Source: Paracoccaceae bacterium (GTDB lineage Bacteria; Pseudomonadota; Alphaproteobacteria; Rhodobacterales; Rhodobacteraceae). From it: 64,000 bases of DNA. The notes beneath the pieces are model-generated. The model saw only the letters and a list, made by a program, of their open reading frames with translations, searched no databases and was not told the origin of the DNA. The first letter of the stretch is position 1. Each line of letters begins with the position of its first letter. Location of the stretch: the NCBI GenBank assembly GCA_019911965.1, contig JAIOJF010000015.1, positions 1 through 64,000 of the forward strand, read 5' to 3'. Positions 43,101 to 50,844 of this stretch are shown here, in pieces. The position numbers and the translations under genes are program-made.

Positions 43101-43258
43101 GCTGGGTGATCGTGGTCGGGCTTGGCTTTGCCACGGTGTTCACGCTGTTCCTGACGCCGGTCCTTTATCGCTGGATCGCGCCCTTCGGCAGCGTGCCCGG
43201 GGCCGCCGCGCGGCGACTGGCGAACGAGGTTGACGAAACCCTGGCCGGGCCTGCCTGA
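40151..43258 (+). CDS. RND-family efflux pump
   Basis: The 1035-residue protein has the AcrB/MexB layout: a first transmembrane helix (about 20-40), a large periplasmic loop, six helices with the proton-relay Asp pair in ATGMVVDDSIVVVENIVRR, a second loop and five or six more helices (VLLIGVMAKNGILIVEFANQ). Drug, metabolite or lipid export is expected. It lies downstream of hutC without obvious functional link and its substrate cannot be read from sequence. Confidence 0.93.
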   Translation: MIPPAGGLLRSGFARIFVARPVLTIVINLLIVVAGIAALMAVEVREMPDVDTPVLSLRTMYEGADANTVDRQVTAPLEDSLAQLDGLRGLSATSRYGQSDITIDLAPGLDIDIAANAVREIVAQALRNLPDGIEEPRVRKNNSDASPIIRLALSGDASLVELTALAEGRIIDRLSTIDGIAEVLIWGDQAQEFRVSVDMTALLGRGLSLQDLTNALTGLRNDVPLGSINADTSGTVLRTVDPEVTAERIGNLLINPTTRVSDVAFVQLTTVEGATISRVDGERAVSLQIVRQSLGNTLTISLEVRKAVAELQRDLPEGVKLIVTSDDGVFIESSIVEVTAAIGMAILIVIAVIFVFLQSWRATLIPTLAIPVAMFGAIAALWLAGFSINTISLLAFVLATGMVVDDSIVVVENIVRRRSEGLGPRVAAVEGANEVFFAVVSTTATLAAVFVPISFLPGQAGGVFGEFGFVLAFCVLVSSVVALTLAPMLAALLDPGRVSPKAQGRPAGPGLLARGILGLVDRAIRYPLITLGMAIGFAIYAAFMAISLSSEITPPEDRSYFFIIVTGPPGSTVDYVDEQTRQIEEKLNPFRATGEVRAVQSIVGFGGAARAFIIVRLAEWDARERSQQAISSELNRALHRIPGVRVAARAGNSLGIRGAGRGLVFAVTGNADYEALTAAADAMVAVMGNDPVFTNPQLSAETNDPLLEVVIDQDLARGMGLSVADIAATIRAMTEGIAATSVFVEGEEVDVRITPGGRPVDDPSDLETGFARLPDGRFIPLSSVAAFHPTVSAAQLAREGGMRAVGAQANLAVGTDLGNAAAHAREIAADILPAKMSLTLLGEAAALEDSKTGTLMVFAVAGLIVLLVLSAQFESLASAVVIMLTVPFGLGAALLAIQVTGGTLNYYSQIGLVLLIGVMAKNGILIVEFANQLRERGRDIDTAIREAMQIRLRPVMMTMISTVFGGLPLILTSGAGAEARMAVGWVIVVGLGFATVFTLFLTPVLYRWIAPFGSVPGAAARRLANEVDETLAGPA

Positions 43259-43265
43259 CCGGTGG

Positions 43266-43646
43266 TCAATCTGCGGGCAGAACCGGCTCGGCGGGTTGCG
43301 ACGGGATCGCCTTGGTCGCCGGGGGCGGCACGGTCGGGGCCACTTGTCCATCCGGCATGAAGGCCAGAAACAGGGTGCCCGCCGCCAGGATGGCGAAGGT
43401 CAGGCCCAGCGGGATCAGGCCAACCATTTTCTCGCGCCTTCCCGCACCGCGTACCAGAAACCCGGCAATACCGGCGGCGATCGCCAGAAACAGCGCCAGA
43501 AACTGCCCGCGCACCAACACATCCAGCTTCTTGAATCCGGTGTCGATATTGCGCGGCCCCTCGACATTCAGCGTCATCAGGATCGAGCCTGCGAAGACAA
43601 GGACCCAGATTATGACAAAAAGGTAAATCAGTGTGCGACCCTTCAT
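43266..43646 (-). CDS. small membrane protein of unknown function
   Basis: The 126-residue protein has about three hydrophobic segments (about 6-24, 45-65 and 72-95) and a Pro-rich C-terminal tail. I chose the start MKGRTLIYLF, which has AAGGAG upstream; an ATG 12 codons earlier lies in the preceding gene. It is last of three minus-strand genes separated by four bases or less. I do not recognise a family. Confidence 0.7.
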   Translation of the reverse strand: MKGRTLIYLFVIIWVLVFAGSILMTLNVEGPRNIDTGFKKLDVLVRGQFLALFLAIAAGIAGFLVRGAGRREKMVGLIPLGLTFAILAAGTLFLAFMPDGQVAPTVPPPATKAIPSQPAEPVLPAD

Positions 43647-43650
43647 GGCG

Positions 43651-44724
43651 TCAATCTCCTTGCCAGTAGCTGGAAACTTCAAGCGCGGGGTTCAGATAGA
43701 CCAGCACGCTTGACGCATCCTCCTTGCCGAAAACGAGTGCATCCCCGATCAGGGCCGGCGGCGGCCCCTCGTCCGCACCCTGATAGACCGGGCCTTGATG
43801 CACCGCCCAGTAATCCGCGCGGCCGAAAAATACCGGCTCCAGATGCCGCCCGATGCGGCCATTGAAGCCCGCCAGTATCAGGGTTTCATCGCCCAATAGG
43901 CAGATCGCGAGGCCCGGGGCCTGATCGGATCGCCGCGTCAGCGGCACCACCAGATCGGGGATATTGTCGCCGTCCAGATCGGGTTCCAGATAGGCGTTCT
44001 GCCCGCCCTCGCGCCCTTTCGACATGCGGTCGGACGCCTTGTAGATATCGGTATCGAGGCCGCAGCCGATCAGCCCGGAAACCACTTTTTCAAACGCCAC
44101 GCCGGGATCGGCAAGGGCAATCGGGTCCAGCCGCTCGCCCCCGCCCTGCCAGACCAGACAGGCGGAGAATTCCAGCGATGTCATCGACGCGCGTTCGCCC
44201 GGCATAGGCGGCGTCAGGGTGAAATCGGTGATCTGCAATTCGCCCAGCCCCGATACACTCAGTCCCGGCGGGGTGTTTGCATCCAGCGCCGTTGCGGCAG
44301 CCAGCCCGAATGCGAACCGCCTCAGATGCTGCGGCGCGTTCACATCGCCGGTATTGGGGCCGCTATTGGCGAGGTTGCGGAAATGCCAGCCGGCGATGTT
44401 CAAGGGATTGGTCTCGACCGGGCGGATCGGCGCGGCGAAAACCGGCATCTCCGCGCCGTGACGGTCCAGCATCTGCACCTGCCAGCCATGCGGTGTTGGC
44501 TGCAGAACGAAGGCCAGCGAAAGGGCGTTGTGGCGATATACCTCGCCTGCCTGCACATGGCCCGAGAACGAGGCATCGGCCCAGCCGACCTCGCCACCGC
44601 AGGATTGCGTTGCCAGCGCGGGTGAGGCCGACGCAGCCATGATTGCCAATCCGGAGACGGCCATTGCGGCCATGCCGCGCCACCTCGCTGGCAGGGCGAA
44701 GGGCAGGGGCCTTATCCGGCGCAT
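43651..44724 (-). CDS. secreted protein of unknown function with integrin-like repeat pattern
   Basis: The 357-residue protein has an N-terminal signal (about 15-39, ending SPALA) and paired cysteines. A C-terminal half contains LEPDLDGDNIPDLVVPL, a calcium-type Asp-rich motif like those of FG-GAP/VCBS repeats. The rest matches nothing I know. It overlaps the OmpA-family gene by 13 bases and precedes the small membrane protein, so the three probably act together in the envelope. Confidence 0.7.
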   Translation of the reverse strand: MRRIRPLPFALPARWRGMAAMAVSGLAIMAASASPALATQSCGGEVGWADASFSGHVQAGEVYRHNALSLAFVLQPTPHGWQVQMLDRHGAEMPVFAAPIRPVETNPLNIAGWHFRNLANSGPNTGDVNAPQHLRRFAFGLAAATALDANTPPGLSVSGLGELQITDFTLTPPMPGERASMTSLEFSACLVWQGGGERLDPIALADPGVAFEKVVSGLIGCGLDTDIYKASDRMSKGREGGQNAYLEPDLDGDNIPDLVVPLTRRSDQAPGLAICLLGDETLILAGFNGRIGRHLEPVFFGRADYWAVHQGPVYQGADEGPPPALIGDALVFGKEDASSVLVYLNPALEVSSYWQGD

Positions 44725-45941
44725 TGCACCTCGACCCGGCGGTTCATCGAGCGCCCGGCCTCATCGGCGTTGCTGGCGATGGGGTCATCCTCGCCGCGCC
44801 CCGAGGCCGAGATTTGTGCGACGTCCAGTCCCAGGGCAACCAGCGCATCGACCACCGCCTGCGCGCGACGCTGCGACAGGTCTCGGTTGTAATCGGCCTG
44901 GCCTTCGCTGGAGGAATGGCCGGTGATGACAATCCCGGTGCCGCCTTCCGCCTTCAGCCCGTCGAACAATGCGGCGATCAGTGTTTGCGAGCCGTCTCGG
45001 ATGACATCGGAATCATAGTCAAACCCGATCCCGTGGACGATTGCACCGCAACCCAGAACCGGCGGTTCCGGCGACAGGCAGGCCGGGGGCTTGTCGGAGG
45101 CCTCGCCGTTATAGGGCTTGAACGGCGCACCATTGGTGGATCTGAGGCCGCTCAGCGCACCATTGTCCGCTGCGATCAGGATGAATTGCGATGCGATGCC
45201 GGCGCTGTCATGGCCAAGGGCGCGCAATACCCGCCCCTCGACCGTTCCGGCCAACTCGCTGTTGGAATCGTAACACCCGGTCACCGTCGCCCCGTCCTGC
45301 GCCAGTTCGATCTTGACGTCGCGCCCCTTCCAGACCCCGGCGAAACCGTCGGACAATTCGACATCGCGTTGTGTTCCGTTGGCGATCAGTTCGGAAAACT
45401 CGAAATAGGTCTTGTCACGCTCAACCTTTATGCCGTCGGACAGGCGCAGTCTGATCCACATCACCTCGGGCTGATCCGCCGCAAGTGCAAGCTCGGTCAT
45501 CATGTCCCGGCCTTCATGGGTGCTGAGGGTACCTGTCGCCAGCGTCACAAATCCGGCATCTGCCGCGCTGGCCGACCCCAGCACCTCGATATTCCTGAAG
45601 AAGGTCTGCGACGGGCTGGGCGTTTCAAGGATGTTGGGGATGGCAAAGCGGTCAAACCGGGTTAGGGCGGGCAGGGCATAGGTAATCTCGACCGTATCCG
45701 CGCCGGTGCCGGGTTTCGCTGTCGCGTTGAAGCCGCCGGGATTGCCATCAATCGCGGCAATTGCAGCGGTCATGTCCACCCGCATCGCGGAGCCGCCGGT
45801 TTCCACCGAAAGCGGCAAAACGCCATGCGCGAATGTCATCAGGTCGGGCCTGGTATCCTCCTGCGCATTCGCAGGGCGAAGCGGCATTGCAATCCATACC
45901 AGTGCGGCAATAGCCAGCGGCAGGTGCTTGAATATCGTCAT
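44712..45941 (-). CDS. OmpA-family outer-membrane/periplasmic protein
   Basis: The 409-residue protein has a signal peptide (about 1-26, ending ANA) and a ~150-residue N-terminal domain whose pattern (IEVLGSASAADAGF, then MWIRLRLSDG) suggests a discoidin-like beta sandwich. A central Cys-containing region follows. The C-terminal OmpA domain (about 300-409) has IVITGHSSSEGQADYNRDLSQRRAQAVVDAL and ends SMNRRVEVQC; I name these only as landmarks. The OmpA domain should bind peptidoglycan. The start MTIFKHLPL has GGAAA upstream. Confidence 0.82.
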   Translation of the reverse strand: MTIFKHLPLAIAALVWIAMPLRPANAQEDTRPDLMTFAHGVLPLSVETGGSAMRVDMTAAIAAIDGNPGGFNATAKPGTGADTVEITYALPALTRFDRFAIPNILETPSPSQTFFRNIEVLGSASAADAGFVTLATGTLSTHEGRDMMTELALAADQPEVMWIRLRLSDGIKVERDKTYFEFSELIANGTQRDVELSDGFAGVWKGRDVKIELAQDGATVTGCYDSNSELAGTVEGRVLRALGHDSAGIASQFILIAADNGALSGLRSTNGAPFKPYNGEASDKPPACLSPEPPVLGCGAIVHGIGFDYDSDVIRDGSQTLIAALFDGLKAEGGTGIVITGHSSSEGQADYNRDLSQRRAQAVVDALVALGLDVAQISASGRGEDDPIASNADEAGRSMNRRVEVQCAG

Positions 45942-46060
45942 GGCTTGTTTCCAATTCGAAAGCTGGTCCCAAACTCTAGGTTGAATGAGCCTCGAAATAC
46001 AAGGAAATCGGTCGGGCGTCGTGGTGGCGAAAGCTGCCGGTTTCGCCCGCCCCGGTGCCA

Positions 46061-47524
46061 TCAGGTATCGGTGAGCGCCTCGTCCCATTCCGGCGGCACC
46101 AGGCGGCGCTTGCCATCCTCGGTTTTCTTCACATCCGGGTTTTCCATATCCATCTTGTCCCATAGATGGCAGGTGACGGCCTTGTGCTTTTGATCGAGAC
46201 CCTCGCAGTAATTGATGAATTCGCAGGTCCTGACGCTGTCGCCGCGCCCGAGGCTGATCTTCAAAAACCAGTCCGGATCGGCCAAGGACTGACGCGCCGC
46301 GCCGACAATGTCGCACACGCCATTGGCCAGCATCTTCTCGGCGAACTCGAAATTATGCACGCCACCGGCGCAGATGATCGGGGTCTGCAGCCCGGCCTTG
46401 CGGATTTGGCTGCGGACAAACCCCGACGCGTTCAGATTGCGGCCGAACGGGCCGTGTTCGTCCGAGATATGCCCCGGCATGCATTCATAGCCGCTGGGTC
46501 CGGTATAGGGATAGGCGGATGCCCCGATGCCCGGTTGCTTGGCATCGTCGAACTTGCCGCCGCGCGAGGTCGAGATGAAATCCATCCCGGCGCGGGCAAA
46601 TTCCACCCCGAAGAACGCCGCATCATCCACATCGCTGCCGCCGTCAACGCATTCTTCCGCCAGAAAGCGGCAGCCGACCACGTAATCTGGCCCGACCCGC
46701 GCACGCACCGCGCTGTAGACCTCCAGCGGCAGGCGAACCCGGTTTTCGCGCGCCCCGCCATAGCCATCGTCGCGGGTGTTCTTGCGCGACAGGAACGAGG
46801 CCATCGTATAGGCATGCGCGTAGTGCAGCTCGACCCCGTCGAAACCCGCCGCCTTGGCGCGGGCGGCGGCATCGGCGAACAGGCCGGGCAGCACCGCGGG
46901 CAAGTCGCGGATATGCGGCGCATCCATGTCGGTGATGCGTTCGCGATACCCGTATTCCAGCGATTCCAGCTCGCGTTCGCTCAGCACCCCGGCCAGGTCG
47001 TCCCGGCTCATCGCGGCCAGTTGGCGGCGGATTTCGCCATCATCCGACACGCCCTTGAACGCCGCGCGATGGGCATCGGTAATCGCCAGGAACCGCTCGA
47101 AAAATTTCGCAGGGTCAGGCCGGCGGCGGATCGACAGGAAGTCGATGATCTGGATGAACAGCCTGGTGTGGCCGCCGCTGGCCTCGCGCACCGCCTCGAC
47201 CAGGCGGCGCAGGCCGGGCAGGTAGCGGTCATCGCCGATGCGCAGCAACGGGCCGCTGGCGACATCGCGGATGCCTGTCGCCTCGACCACGATCGCGCCG
47301 GGCCGGCCACGCGCAAACCGCGCATACCAATCCACCACGTCGTCCGATACGAACCCGTCCTCGGTGGCGCGCCAGGGCACCATCGCGGGCACCCATGTGC
47401 GCTGTTCCAGCGTCAGCCCGCCGATCCCGACCGGCGAGAACAATCGCGACGCGGTTGCCTCGTCGCGCGTCGGGACATGACCGGTCTCTGCGATATGCTT
47501 GATGCGCTCAGGGGGTCTCCACAT
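46061..47524 (-). CDS. Old-Yellow-Enzyme-type NADH:flavin oxidoreductase
   Basis: The 487-residue protein has an FMN-binding TIM barrel: RLFSPVGIGGLTLEQR near the N-terminus, GFDGVELHYAHAYTMASFLS in the middle, and IICAGGVHNFEFAEKML then DIVGAARQSLADPDW near the C-terminus, as in 2,4-dienoyl-CoA reductase relatives. A Cys-rich stretch (CEFINYCEGL, then CHLWDK) recalls the iron-sulfur region of that group, but no NAD/FAD domain follows. Divergent from a benzoate-type CoA ligase with 129 bases between, it may reduce an unsaturated or dearomatised aryl-CoA. The start MWRPPERIKHI is 33 codons after the first in-frame ATG. Confidence 0.85.
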   Translation of the reverse strand: MWRPPERIKHIAETGHVPTRDEATASRLFSPVGIGGLTLEQRTWVPAMVPWRATEDGFVSDDVVDWYARFARGRPGAIVVEATGIRDVASGPLLRIGDDRYLPGLRRLVEAVREASGGHTRLFIQIIDFLSIRRRPDPAKFFERFLAITDAHRAAFKGVSDDGEIRRQLAAMSRDDLAGVLSERELESLEYGYRERITDMDAPHIRDLPAVLPGLFADAAARAKAAGFDGVELHYAHAYTMASFLSRKNTRDDGYGGARENRVRLPLEVYSAVRARVGPDYVVGCRFLAEECVDGGSDVDDAAFFGVEFARAGMDFISTSRGGKFDDAKQPGIGASAYPYTGPSGYECMPGHISDEHGPFGRNLNASGFVRSQIRKAGLQTPIICAGGVHNFEFAEKMLANGVCDIVGAARQSLADPDWFLKISLGRGDSVRTCEFINYCEGLDQKHKAVTCHLWDKMDMENPDVKKTEDGKRRLVPPEWDEALTDT

Positions 47525-47653
47525 GGCGGAAATATCCGATCTGATTGGCTGAATCCGGCATTTTCCGTGCCGGGTGTGGCAGTTGATCGCTGGTATCCTA
47601 TTGGTGATTACTTTAGATATCAACTATCGTTCGGAAGGGGCAGGGGGAACGCG

Positions 47654-49285
47654 ATGAAACTGGGCGCATCGGCACATGAAGATAGCTTCACGCGCGATAA
47701 TCTCCCGCCCGCCGGAACCTGGCCGGACCTGCTGCTGGAGGGGTTCGACTACCCGGAATACCTGAATGCCGCGGTCGAGTTGACCGATGCGATGGTGGAC
47801 AAGGGGTTTGGCGATCATACCGCGCTGATCGGTGCCGGGCGGCGGCGCAGCTACCGCGAACTGGCCGACTGGACCAACCAACTGGCGGCTTGCCTGGTCG
47901 AGGATTACGGCCTGCGCCCCGGCCAGCGGGTGCTGATCCGCTCGCCCAACACACCGGCGATGGCGGCGGCCTGGCTGGCCGCGACCAAGGCGGGGGCGGT
48001 GGTAGTGAATACCATGCCGATGCTGCGCGCGGTCGAGTTGACGCGCATCGTCGACAAGGCCGAAGTGGCGCTGGCGCTCTGCGATACGCGGCTGATGGAT
48101 GAGTTGCAGCAATGCGCCCGGACCAGCCGGTTTCTGAAACGGGTGATCGGGTTTGACGGCTCGGCGGGGCATGACGGCGAACTGGATCAGGCGGCGCTGG
48201 GCAGATCGGCCGGTTTTCGCGCGGTGCGCACCGGGCGCGATGATGTGGCGCTTCTGGGATTCACCAGCGGGTCGACCGGCGACGCCAAGGCGACGATGCA
48301 TTTCCACCGCGATCTGCTGATCGTCGCGGACGGCTACGCCAGGGAGGTGCTGGAGGTCAGGCCCGATGACGTGTTCATCGGCACGCCGCCTCTGGCCTTC
48401 ACCTTTGGTCTTGGCGGTCTGGCGATCTTCCCCCTTCGCTTCGGCGCGGCGGCGGCATTGCTGGAACATGCCAACCCGCAGAATCTGGTCGATCTGATCG
48501 AAACCCATCGCGCCACGGTCTGTTTCACCGCGCCGACCGCCTATCGCCTGATGTTGCAGGCGATGGATCGGGGTGGCGATCTGTCCAGCCTGAGAATGGC
48601 GGTGTCAGGAGGCGAGACCCTGCCGGCGCCTGTCTATCACGACTGGGTGGCGAAAACCGGCAAGCCGATGGTCGAGGGGATCGGCTCGACCGAGATGCTG
48701 CACAATTTCCTGTCCAACCGGCTGGACGATCGCCGCCCGTCCTGCACCGGCAGGCCGGTCACCGGATACGAGGCGAAGATCGTCGATGACGACATGAACG
48801 AGGTGCCGCGCGGCACGCTCGGCAATCTTGCGGTGCGCGGCCCGACAGGGTGCCGTTATCTGGCCGATGCGCGGCAGTCGATATATGTGCGCGATGGCTG
48901 GAACCTGACCGGCGATGCCTTCATCGAAGATGCGGATGGCTATTTCCATTTCAGCGCCCGCACCGACGATATCATCGTCTCCGGCGGCTACAAGATCGCC
49001 GCGCCCGAGATCGAGGCCGCTCTTCTGACGCATCCCCAAGTGCTGGAATGTGCCGTGATCGGCATCGAAGACGGGACACGCGGGCAGATCGTGCAGGCGC
49101 ATGTGGTCCTTTGCGAGAGTGTCTGCCCGGACGAAGCGATGGCGCGCGTGTTGCAGGATCATGTCAAGGCGGTGATCGCGCCGTATAAATATCCCCGTTC
49201 GGTCGTGTTCCGCGCCGACCTGCCCCGAACCCCGACCGGCAAGATCCAGCGGTTCCGCCTGAGGGATATCGCTCAGAGGCCCTGA
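47654..49285 (+). CDS. aryl-CoA ligase, benzoate/2-aminobenzoate-CoA ligase type
   Basis: The 543-residue ANL-family enzyme has the P-loop FTSGSTGDAKATMHFHRD, the aryl-pocket region TPPLAFTFGLGGL, VEGIGSTEMLHNF, DGWNLTGDAF, and the C-terminal catalytic Lys in PRTPTGKIQRFRLR. The HFHRD and FTFGLGG segments are typical of benzoate and 2-aminobenzoate ligases. The ATG at 47654 has GGGGGAA upstream; a very long open extension to the left runs antisense through the oxidoreductase and is not coding. It probably starts a CoA-dependent aromatic route with the divergent oxidoreductase. Confidence 0.88.
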   Translation: MKLGASAHEDSFTRDNLPPAGTWPDLLLEGFDYPEYLNAAVELTDAMVDKGFGDHTALIGAGRRRSYRELADWTNQLAACLVEDYGLRPGQRVLIRSPNTPAMAAAWLAATKAGAVVVNTMPMLRAVELTRIVDKAEVALALCDTRLMDELQQCARTSRFLKRVIGFDGSAGHDGELDQAALGRSAGFRAVRTGRDDVALLGFTSGSTGDAKATMHFHRDLLIVADGYAREVLEVRPDDVFIGTPPLAFTFGLGGLAIFPLRFGAAAALLEHANPQNLVDLIETHRATVCFTAPTAYRLMLQAMDRGGDLSSLRMAVSGGETLPAPVYHDWVAKTGKPMVEGIGSTEMLHNFLSNRLDDRRPSCTGRPVTGYEAKIVDDDMNEVPRGTLGNLAVRGPTGCRYLADARQSIYVRDGWNLTGDAFIEDADGYFHFSARTDDIIVSGGYKIAAPEIEAALLTHPQVLECAVIGIEDGTRGQIVQAHVVLCESVCPDEAMARVLQDHVKAVIAPYKYPRSVVFRADLPRTPTGKIQRFRLRDIAQRP

Positions 49286-49671
49286 AAAACTACCGCCGAG
49301 GTCGCCTATCAGCGTCTGGCCCCTGGTATCGCAGCCAGAGCATGAACCGCGATGTGCAACGGTACGACATCCGCGTTTGTCTGCGCGGTTCGCCGGATTT
49401 GTTTGCAGCCATTTGGCTTGCATCCCGGCGCTGTCGATCTGTGGTCGCCGCTATCCGGACCACTCTTGCGATCTGCACCCGGACCGTTGGTATCGAGGCT
49501 CTTCCGCAGCGGTTCGTCACGTTTCTTTCGGGCACGAATCGGATTTTTCCGCCGATTGATGGTCTGGCAGGAAAGTCAATACCGGACGCTAGAGGCTGTA
49601 TTTACGGGGGCCAGAAGCCACAAGATATCCGAAGTGCCAGAATGATTTCGGTCGGTCGGTTTTGTGCTGGC
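49286..49671. other. 386-base region without a supported gene
   Basis: Lies between convergent CoA ligase and pgl. Open frames up to 160 codons run through it on the plus strand, but they have Arg/Cys-rich, low-quality composition, no ribosome site, and extend antisense into pgl. No terminator, repeat or RNA gene was recognised. Confidence 0.5.
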
Positions 49672-50367
49672 TCATTCCGGGTCGCGTTCGGTGAAATGCA
49701 CTGTCAGACGATCACGCCCCATCAGGATCGCCACCGGCGCGTCAATCGCCGGCAATGTCCCGGCGCGATCCAGCGCCGCCCGCTTGTCCCGGCCTTTTAT
49801 CAGAAGATGCAGATGCCGCGCTGATGACAGGACCGGGGCGGTCAGGGTCAGACGCGGCTCCGGTGCCCCGGCGGCACGCATCGGCAGCAGCACATCAGGG
49901 CAATCCGGGGCCAGAGCCTCGGCCAGCCGGTCAGCACCGGGAAACAGCGAGGCAATGTGCATATCCGCGCCCATCCCCAGCACGCAGACATCCAGCGGCA
50001 GGACGGCGCGAACCCCGTCCGACAGGCGCGCAAGTGCCTCTTCCGGCACCCTGGCCGGTGCAAATAGCGGCACCAGCAAGGCCTTTGCCGCAGAATTCTG
50101 CAACAAGGTTTCCCTCAGCAGGCGGGTGTTGGAGCGTGGGCTTTCCTGCGGCACGAACCGTTCGTCCGTCAGCAGGACAGATACGCGCGGCCAGTCGATA
50201 TCCGCCCTGGAGAGCGCCACCAGAAATCGCCCTGGCGTGGTGCCGCCGGGCACTGCCAGCGTCGCACGCCCTTTTGCCGCCAGCGTTTCGCGCAGTTGCG
50301 CGGCAACGCAAACTGCCAGTGCCGCGGCCTGTTGGTCGCTATCGGCGTATTCCTTGAACTGATGCAT
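49672..50367 (-). CDS. pgl: 6-phosphogluconolactonase
   Basis: Hydrolyses 6-phosphogluconolactone, the step between Zwf and Edd. The 231-residue protein has ATLAVPGGTTPGRFLVAL, VSVLLTDERFVP and CVLGMGADMHIASLFPGA, diagnostic for the DevB/SOL-type lactonase, with GADMH in place of the usual GxDGH. The ATG has GGGAG six bases upstream; a GTG two codons earlier is less likely. It stands alone, 43 kb from the zwf-edd-eda operon that needs it. Confidence 0.95.
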   Translation of the reverse strand: MHQFKEYADSDQQAAALAVCVAAQLRETLAAKGRATLAVPGGTTPGRFLVALSRADIDWPRVSVLLTDERFVPQESPRSNTRLLRETLLQNSAAKALLVPLFAPARVPEEALARLSDGVRAVLPLDVCVLGMGADMHIASLFPGADRLAEALAPDCPDVLLPMRAAGAPEPRLTLTAPVLSSARHLHLLIKGRDKRAALDRAGTLPAIDAPVAILMGRDRLTVHFTERDPE

Positions 50368-50676
50368 TTCCACTCCCTGATATAGCGCCAGCGCTGCCGC
50401 CAGCGGTGCAGCGGCATCAATGCGGCTTCACGCCCCGAACGGCCCTGATCGCTGCCCGTCTTATCCCAATTGGCGATGTGCGGATCAACCCATTCCCGGG
50501 CTGTGTCGCTATCGGCTGCGTCCGGATGGCCTGGCAGATTGGCGGGTGCTCAAGCCTTGAACCCTGGGTCAAGGCGGCATTTGGACTGTTTCCCGGGCAA
50601 AGCCACCACCGCAAACCACGGAAATGACGCGGCTATTGCCGCCGTTCCCGCTTGTCCTTGATATCCATGAAGTGAC
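50368..50676. other. 309-base region upstream of pgl, up to tRNA-Gln
   Basis: Holds the presumed pgl promoter and the sequence behind the tRNA. No gene, repeat or clear hairpin terminator was recognised. Confidence 0.5.
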
Positions 50677-50751
50677 TGGCTGGGGCGGTAGGATTCGAAC
50701 CTACGATACACGGTACCAAAAACCGATGCCTTACCACTTGGCTACGCCCCA
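50677..50751 (-). tRNA. tRNA-Gln (anticodon UUG)
   Basis: The minus strand gives a full cloverleaf of 75 bases including encoded CCA: acceptor TGGGGCG/CGCCCCA with discriminator G, D-arm GCCAAGTGGTAAGGC, anticodon loop TTTTGGT between pairing CGGT/ACCG, and T-arm with GGTTCGAATCC. The anticodon TTG reads Gln codons CAA/CAG. The UGGGG start is typical of tRNA-Gln. Confidence 0.96.
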
Positions 50752-50844
50752 GCAATGGGCGCTTACTTACGAAACCCGCTATGCCTCTTCAAGCCCCAAA
50801 ATGCGCGGCTTGCGTGGTGTTGCGGTGGCTTGTATGGCCTGCGG

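Noticed and set aside
41825-43351. A 508-codon minus-strand open frame opposite the RND pump gene
   Set aside because: Antisense shadow with low-complexity Arg/His/Gln content and no motifs; the pump on the plus strand has full family signatures.
47581-47625. AGTTGAT and ATCAACT, an inverted repeat with 31 bases between, in the reductase/ligase divergent gap
   Set aside because: Arms of seven bases at this spacing are weak evidence, and no local regulator gene is present to bind them.
46166-47653. Very long upstream extension of the aryl-CoA ligase frame
   Set aside because: It is antisense to the oxidoreductase gene and shows no ligase-like sequence; the ATG at 47654 has a ribosome site and gives the normal family length.
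49342-49824. A 160-codon plus-strand frame after the CoA ligase
   Set aside because: No ribosome site, biased residue make-up, and the second half is antisense to pgl.
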